Of a stretch of DNA of 51,941 nt, positions 47,141-51,941 are shown in pieces. Source of the DNA: an uncultured Planctomycetaceae bacterium (lineage in GTDB: Bacteria; Planctomycetota; Planctomycetia; Gemmatales; Gemmataceae); contig CAJCCR010000410.1 of NCBI GenBank assembly GCA_903960945.1, positions 1 through 51,941 on the forward strand, given 5' to 3'. A model generated the notes under the pieces. That model was not told the DNA's origin. It did not search any database and saw only the letters and a list, made by a program, of their open reading frames with translations. Every line of letters starts with the position of its first letter. Position 1 is the first letter of the stretch. The position numbers were made by a program, and so were the translations under genes.

Positions 47141-48472
47141 TCAAGCAAGTATTTCGTTAACAACCTTGCCATTAAGGTTGATGCGGAAAGGCCTGCCATC
47201 TGGCGCAACATAATGTTTGTCTAATGGAATGCCAAGAATCGTGTAAAGTGTTGCAGCAATATCTTCAATTTGAATGGGTGGGGTAACGGGTTGCTCTGCG
47301 TTGGCATCGCTTTTGCCAATAACGGAACCAACTTTCATGCCACCACCGCCCATGCAGAATACTGTGGATCCGGCCCAGTGGTCGCGCCCTGCAGCAGAGT
47401 TTATTTTTGGAGTTCTGCCGAAATCGCCCAGCCAGATTACCATGGTTTTTTCGAGCATGCCTCTGGTTTGAAGATCTTCAAGAAGTGCGGACCAACTTTG
47501 ATCGATGGTCGGAAGGTTGCGGTCTTTCAAAGTTTTGAAGTTGTTGGCGTGGGTATCCCAGCCACCCATGGTTACATTGATAAACCGAACGCCCGATTCA
47601 ACCAGCCTGCGGGCCAGAAGACAAGATTGGCCAAACTTGTTCATGCCGTAGCGTTCGCGAACTTTGACGGGTTCTTGTGAAAGATCGAATGCGCGCTTGG
47701 CAGCGGGGGAGGTGACCATTGAAAAAGCTTTGTCATAAAAGCTGTTCATTGCGCCTACATCGTTACCCTTGGTTTCGATTTTCTTCTGCCAGTTGTCAAG
47801 TTTTTGCAGCATGCGTTCGCGTCGACCGAAACGGGAAGAGGTCAAACCATTTGGAAGTGAAACACCATCGATGCTGAAATCAGCTTTGCTTGGGTCTTCT
47901 TGAATAATGAAGGGGTTGTGTTCGCTACCAGCATAGCCTGGCAGGCCACCACCAAACCGTTGGTCGATTGAATTCCCGAGTTGGACATAAGGTGGCATGC
48001 CATTACGGTAGCCAAGTTCACGAGACATGACAGCGCCATAAGTGGGGTAAACAGTGCTGGGATTGAAGCGCCAGCCGGTTAGCATGTATGCATCAGCAAC
48101 GCCATGGGAACCGTTGTAGGAATACCCGGAGCGAATGATGGAATACTTGTCGAGGTTTTTTGCCATCATGGGAAGGTGTTCGGAAATTTGCACGCCAGGG
48201 ATGTTGGTAGGGATGACGCTGAATTCGCCGCGGATGTCGGAAGGTGCATTGGGTTTTGGGTCAAAGGTATCGATGTGGGAAGGGCCACCTTGCATCCACA
48301 TGAAGATAACACTGAGGTTATCGACGGGTTCTTTTTTCTTGGCAGAAGCAGCGTTTGCTTGAAGAAGAGTAGGAAGAGTAAGCCCAGCAAGGCCGAGGCT
48401 GCCAATGCGAATGAATTCTCGTCTGTTGGTACCTTCGCAATTATGCGAGGGGCCGAATCCTACTTCAAACAT
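47141..48472 (-). CDS. DUF1501 domain-containing protein
   Basis: NRREFIRIGSLGLAGLTLPTLLQA; VIFMWMQGGPSHIDTFDPKPNAPSDIRGEFSVI; VIWLGDFGRTPKINSAAGRDHWAGSTVFCMGGGGMKVGSVIG. Confidence 0.94.
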   Translation of the reverse strand: MFEVGFGPSHNCEGTNRREFIRIGSLGLAGLTLPTLLQANAASAKKKEPVDNLSVIFMWMQGGPSHIDTFDPKPNAPSDIRGEFSVIPTNIPGVQISEHLPMMAKNLDKYSIIRSGYSYNGSHGVADAYMLTGWRFNPSTVYPTYGAVMSRELGYRNGMPPYVQLGNSIDQRFGGGLPGYAGSEHNPFIIQEDPSKADFSIDGVSLPNGLTSSRFGRRERMLQKLDNWQKKIETKGNDVGAMNSFYDKAFSMVTSPAAKRAFDLSQEPVKVRERYGMNKFGQSCLLARRLVESGVRFINVTMGGWDTHANNFKTLKDRNLPTIDQSWSALLEDLQTRGMLEKTMVIWLGDFGRTPKINSAAGRDHWAGSTVFCMGGGGMKVGSVIGKSDANAEQPVTPPIQIEDIAATLYTILGIPLDKHYVAPDGRPFRINLNGKVVNEILA

Positions 48473-48650
48473 GGTTCACCTATTAAATTAAGGCTATATA
48501 CGAGGCAGGTATGAGAAACACTAAGAAGCCAGATTAAAGCATAAACTCTAACAAAACATAAAGCAAGCAATTGTATAGTGAGATATCGACATAATAAATG
48601 CAGGGGCTGAAGTCTATTAGGAGGCGATGAGGGGATTGAAGCTCTATTTG

Positions 48651-49742
48651 TTATGGTTCTGGGTCGGTAGGGAGATCTGTAACGCCCTTAAGGACTTCCT
48701 GCACTTTTTTATGCAAAGTGTTTCGATTGATTCCAAGTCTTGTTGCGGCTTTTACCTGAACATTGTCGCATTCTTTGAGAATTTGTTGGATCAATTCTTT
48801 TTCAACTGCACCAACAATTTGGTCGGATAATACCCCATCTGGCAGGGTGTTAATACCAAGGTGAACAACTTGCTGGATGAGTTTTACAAGATCGGTGCTC
48901 TGCCCGACTTGGGTTTTTGATTGTAATGACTTATAGCGTTTGATTTTTTTGCCCGGGGGAGCCAGAGATTCTGGTGTCAAAGGCAGACCATTGCAAAGCA
49001 CTACGGCTCTCGCCATATAGTTTTCCAACTCACGGACATTGCCCGGCCAATCATGCTTTAAAAGCACTTCTTGCATATCTGCAGTGAGTTCGGGCGGATC
49101 AATTTTATTGGTAATAGAATGCCGCGCAATAAAGAAACGAGCGAGTGCGGGGATGTCATCGGCCCGTTCCCTTAATGGAGGTAGATAAACCGGAACGACA
49201 TTAAGGCGATAATAAAGATCGTCTCTAAAACGACCAGCTTCGATTTCGTCTTCTAGAAACTGATTGGTTGCAGCAACAACCCTACAATCGACTTTGATGG
49301 TTTTGCTTTCGCCAACTCTTTCAAATTCATTTTCTTGTAGGACGCGTAGAAGTTTAACCTGAAGCTTGGGGCTCATGCTCGAGATTTCATCGAGAAAGAT
49401 GGTTCCGCCATGAGCTGCTTCAAAGCGTCCGGTTTTATTTTCTACTGCGCCAGTGAATGCGCCTTTGATATGCCCGAATAATTCGCTTTCGAGAAGGCTT
49501 TCGTTTAGGGCACCACAATTCACTCGAACATAGGGCCCATCATTCCGTTTTGAAAGAAGATGAACTGCACGAGCGATGAGTTCTTTACCTGTGCCTGTTT
49601 CACCAATAATCAGAACCGTTGCTTGAGTGGGTGCGACCTTTTTGACAAGGCCGTAAACTTCTTGCATGGCCTGAGATTGGCCGACAATGTCGGTCAATGG
49701 CGCATTAGCACCTTTGTCGGCGTTATGAATGCCGCGGCTCAT
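48651..49742 (-). CDS. Sigma-54-dependent transcriptional activator (AAA+ and Fis-type HTH, no receiver domain seen)
   Basis: [95 protein letters not shown]. Confidence 0.95.
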   Translation of the reverse strand: MSRGIHNADKGANAPLTDIVGQSQAMQEVYGLVKKVAPTQATVLIIGETGTGKELIARAVHLLSKRNDGPYVRVNCGALNESLLESELFGHIKGAFTGAVENKTGRFEAAHGGTIFLDEISSMSPKLQVKLLRVLQENEFERVGESKTIKVDCRVVAATNQFLEDEIEAGRFRDDLYYRLNVVPVYLPPLRERADDIPALARFFIARHSITNKIDPPELTADMQEVLLKHDWPGNVRELENYMARAVVLCNGLPLTPESLAPPGKKIKRYKSLQSKTQVGQSTDLVKLIQQVVHLGINTLPDGVLSDQIVGAVEKELIQQILKECDNVQVKAATRLGINRNTLHKKVQEVLKGVTDLPTDPEP

Positions 49743-49838
49743 CCTATTTGCCTCTCTGTCCTTGCTAGTCCTTAGTGTCTATTAAACAGAAAAGAGAGTG
49801 AAAAGCCTAGTAAGATTAGGAAATGTTGGTTAAATGTT

Positions 49839-50765
49839 TTAGACAGGTGCTTGAAGGCCTTTTTTTGCAAGAAGTACAGCAAGGCTTTCTGAGGACAATC
49901 GCGGATCATCTAAAATAAGGGTTTCCATCTCCGTATTAACAAAAGCAATCATATCTTCACCGCTCCAACCAGCATTAAGAAGCTTGGGTTCTATCATTAG
50001 AACAAAGTTTTGGCGGATTTTATCCGTCAACCTCGAAACATTGCTTTCATGAATACCCAGAAAAGAAGCAGCCTCTCGTTGGGTCAGGCGGTATCGAACT
50101 CTGAGCCCGAGCAAAAGTTTTTCCTGATCGGAAAGTGTTTCAAGCCATTCTTGAGCAGCAATACGAAATTCTTGATGCCAGTGCTCATCAGAAAGCTCAG
50201 GCGCATGCCAGTACATTTCATCTGCTTCGTCGTCACCTAATAGTTTATCGTGTTTGTTCTGCCTTAATTTGGTCAGGTTGGAGTTGTGAAAAACCCTGAT
50301 CAGCCAAGGAATAAGAGGCCTTCTGCCATCGTATTTTTCGAGAACAGAACCGGACGTTTCTTTCTCGCCGGTAAGTAGGAACCCCCAAAACTCTGCAACG
50401 GTATCTTCCTGCCTAGCGGTATCCCCAGGAAAAAGCCTTGCAGCTCGTGATCGTAATGCATCTACAAGAAGTTGGTCATGCCTCCCAGTTTTGGAAGCAA
50501 ATAAAGTTTCCCAAGCGGTGCTTAATCCTTCGATACAAGATGAGTTCAGGTAGAAATCGAGGAAGTGAAGCCCCTCGAGAAGTGATTTTTCAGGTAAGCC
50601 TTTAGCCCTGCATTTGGCATTGAAGAGTTCTTTGCACCGTTGCAGATGGAACGCAAGTTTTTCATGCGGTAAATTAATGCTAGGAAGATGCACCCCGCAG
50701 AAAGCTCGAACCATCCTGGCTTCTTTCTCGTTCCCATTTAAAAGCTTTGGCGTACCCGATTCCAT
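49839..50765 (-). CDS. Sigma-70 family (ECF-like) sigma factor
   Basis: GRRPLIPWLIRVFHNSNLTKLRQNK; LSDQEKLLLGLRVRYRLTQREAASFLGIHESNVSRLTDKIRQNF. Confidence 0.8.
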   Translation of the reverse strand: MESGTPKLLNGNEKEARMVRAFCGVHLPSINLPHEKLAFHLQRCKELFNAKCRAKGLPEKSLLEGLHFLDFYLNSSCIEGLSTAWETLFASKTGRHDQLLVDALRSRAARLFPGDTARQEDTVAEFWGFLLTGEKETSGSVLEKYDGRRPLIPWLIRVFHNSNLTKLRQNKHDKLLGDDEADEMYWHAPELSDEHWHQEFRIAAQEWLETLSDQEKLLLGLRVRYRLTQREAASFLGIHESNVSRLTDKIRQNFVLMIEPKLLNAGWSGEDMIAFVNTEMETLILDDPRLSSESLAVLLAKKGLQAPV

Positions 50766-50768
50766 TCT

Positions 50769-51803
50769 TTAGCCTCGATTGATGAATACCAATAATTCTA
50801 TGCGTGAGCTTTCTGTTTCAGGCGTTGCTTCAAGCCCTGGATAAGTTTTATCCCCCAAGCCAATCGGGCTAACCTTGCGCCTTGAAAACCATCCGCTTTT
50901 ATGAATGGCATGGATATTTTTCAAGTAATCTGTCACTGTTTCTGATTGTTGCCTGGTTAATAGTCGGAGGGTTTCTCTGTCGGTTGCCCCTGCAGTCATT
51001 ATCCCCGCAACTACAATGTCACTATCTTTGGGAAATCCCATCAACCATTCAGATGCCTTGTCGAGGATTTTTTTTCCCTCAATGCTTAAGATTGCACTCC
51101 CGGGCTCAAAAATACCAGAACTATTAATGGTCTTTCGTTTCATGTCAGCATTTGATCGCACAATCATCTGCATCGGATCTTCAACATATCCACGGACTAT
51201 GGGCATTTTTTTTAGCGCATCCGCATCCTGTTGAAAAGCTTGCATGGTCTGCTGGCTTTGGTTGGCGAGTTGCACTAATGAATCATAAAGCTTGGTGTCT
51301 TGGGTCAACTTTCCCAATGAACCTTCACCTTTGCGAATTTTACCAAGCATATCGGACACCTCAGCCAGAATGTCTGAAATTTCCGGGTTGTGCTTGCTCG
51401 TAAGTAAATCATGGTTTTCTGCACTTAAAGAGGAAGGCGAACCAGGGAAGAGTTCTAAAACCTTGGCCCCCAGCAACCCCTCAGATGCTATGGAAACAAC
51501 CGCATCTTTTCGGATTAGCTTTTTGTAAGATCCTTGGATTTTCAGGCCAATAACCACAGGAGAACCCGGGCTTTCTGGTGCTTTGATGGATATGACTTCC
51601 CCTGCATCCATCCCTTGGATTCGAATCCGGGTGCCAACATCGACGCCACGAATATCCAGAAAGGATGTTTTTAGATTAAGGGAATCTTTGCCATACCATC
51701 CCCGTGAACCGATCGAGAAAAAGGCGGTTGCAAAAAGAACCAATCCTGCAAGCATGGTGCAGCTTAGTAAGAGTAGTTGCCTGGGGTTTAATACTCGAGT
51801 CAT
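50769..51803 (-). CDS. MlaD/MCE-domain protein with OmpA-like C-terminal region
   Basis: Single N-terminal TM then KTSFLDIRGVDVGTRIRIQGMDAGEVISI...VGLKIQGSYKKLIRKDAVVSIASEGLLGAKVLELFPG; C-terminus ILSIEGKKILDKASEWLM...LTRQQSETVTDYLKNIH...ISPIGLGDKTYPG...SSRIELLVFIN. Confidence 0.87.
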   Translation of the reverse strand: MTRVLNPRQLLLLSCTMLAGLVLFATAFFSIGSRGWYGKDSLNLKTSFLDIRGVDVGTRIRIQGMDAGEVISIKAPESPGSPVVIGLKIQGSYKKLIRKDAVVSIASEGLLGAKVLELFPGSPSSLSAENHDLLTSKHNPEISDILAEVSDMLGKIRKGEGSLGKLTQDTKLYDSLVQLANQSQQTMQAFQQDADALKKMPIVRGYVEDPMQMIVRSNADMKRKTINSSGIFEPGSAILSIEGKKILDKASEWLMGFPKDSDIVVAGIMTAGATDRETLRLLTRQQSETVTDYLKNIHAIHKSGWFSRRKVSPIGLGDKTYPGLEATPETESSRIELLVFINRG

Positions 51804-51941
51804 GGTTTATCCTTATTTTGATTTTTTATTATACCTCTGGATGTGTGAGATAACCTCCTAAGAATTCAAATTTTTTAAGGAAAGACTTGGGTATTAACAA
51901 TAAAAATACGGTAAGATAATATCGCTAGTAATATTGAATAA

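Noticed and set aside
1-51941. CRISPR arrays, insertion sequences, prophage genes
   Set aside because: No spaced direct repeats, transposase or phage structural motifs noticed by eye on either strand.

Overview
This 51.9 kb window is a chromosomal segment from a planctomycete-like bacterium, judging by several DUF1501 and DUF1549/DUF1553/cytochrome-C sets and multi-HTH sigma factors. It carries housekeeping genes (purA, uppS, cdsA, pheST, infC-rpmI-rplT, rpsB-tsf, ribF, rnpB) and lineage-specific genes. Two findings stand out. (1) Two adjacent minus-strand selenoprotein genes are truncated by the ORF track because in-frame UGA was read as stop. One is a SelW/Rdx-like protein (MKVELRYCSKUNYEPQA...). 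The other is SelD (MFSFFGRKKRLTDYASCAGUAGKLSPGG...). Each UGA is followed by a SECIS-like hairpin with a GUU-containing apical loop. (2) A SAM-I (S-box) riboswitch at 19212-19329 (minus strand) precedes a tight operon: threonine-synthase-like PLP enzyme, MoaD/ThiS sulfur carrier ending in GG, unknown acidic protein, ThiF/MoeB-like E1 enzyme, cysteine desulfurase. SAM control of this gene set suggests a sulfur-carrier-dependent homocysteine (methionine) route using a ThrC-like enzyme. That function is inference and needs testing. No tRNA, rRNA, CRISPR array, prophage or insertion sequence was recognised by eye.
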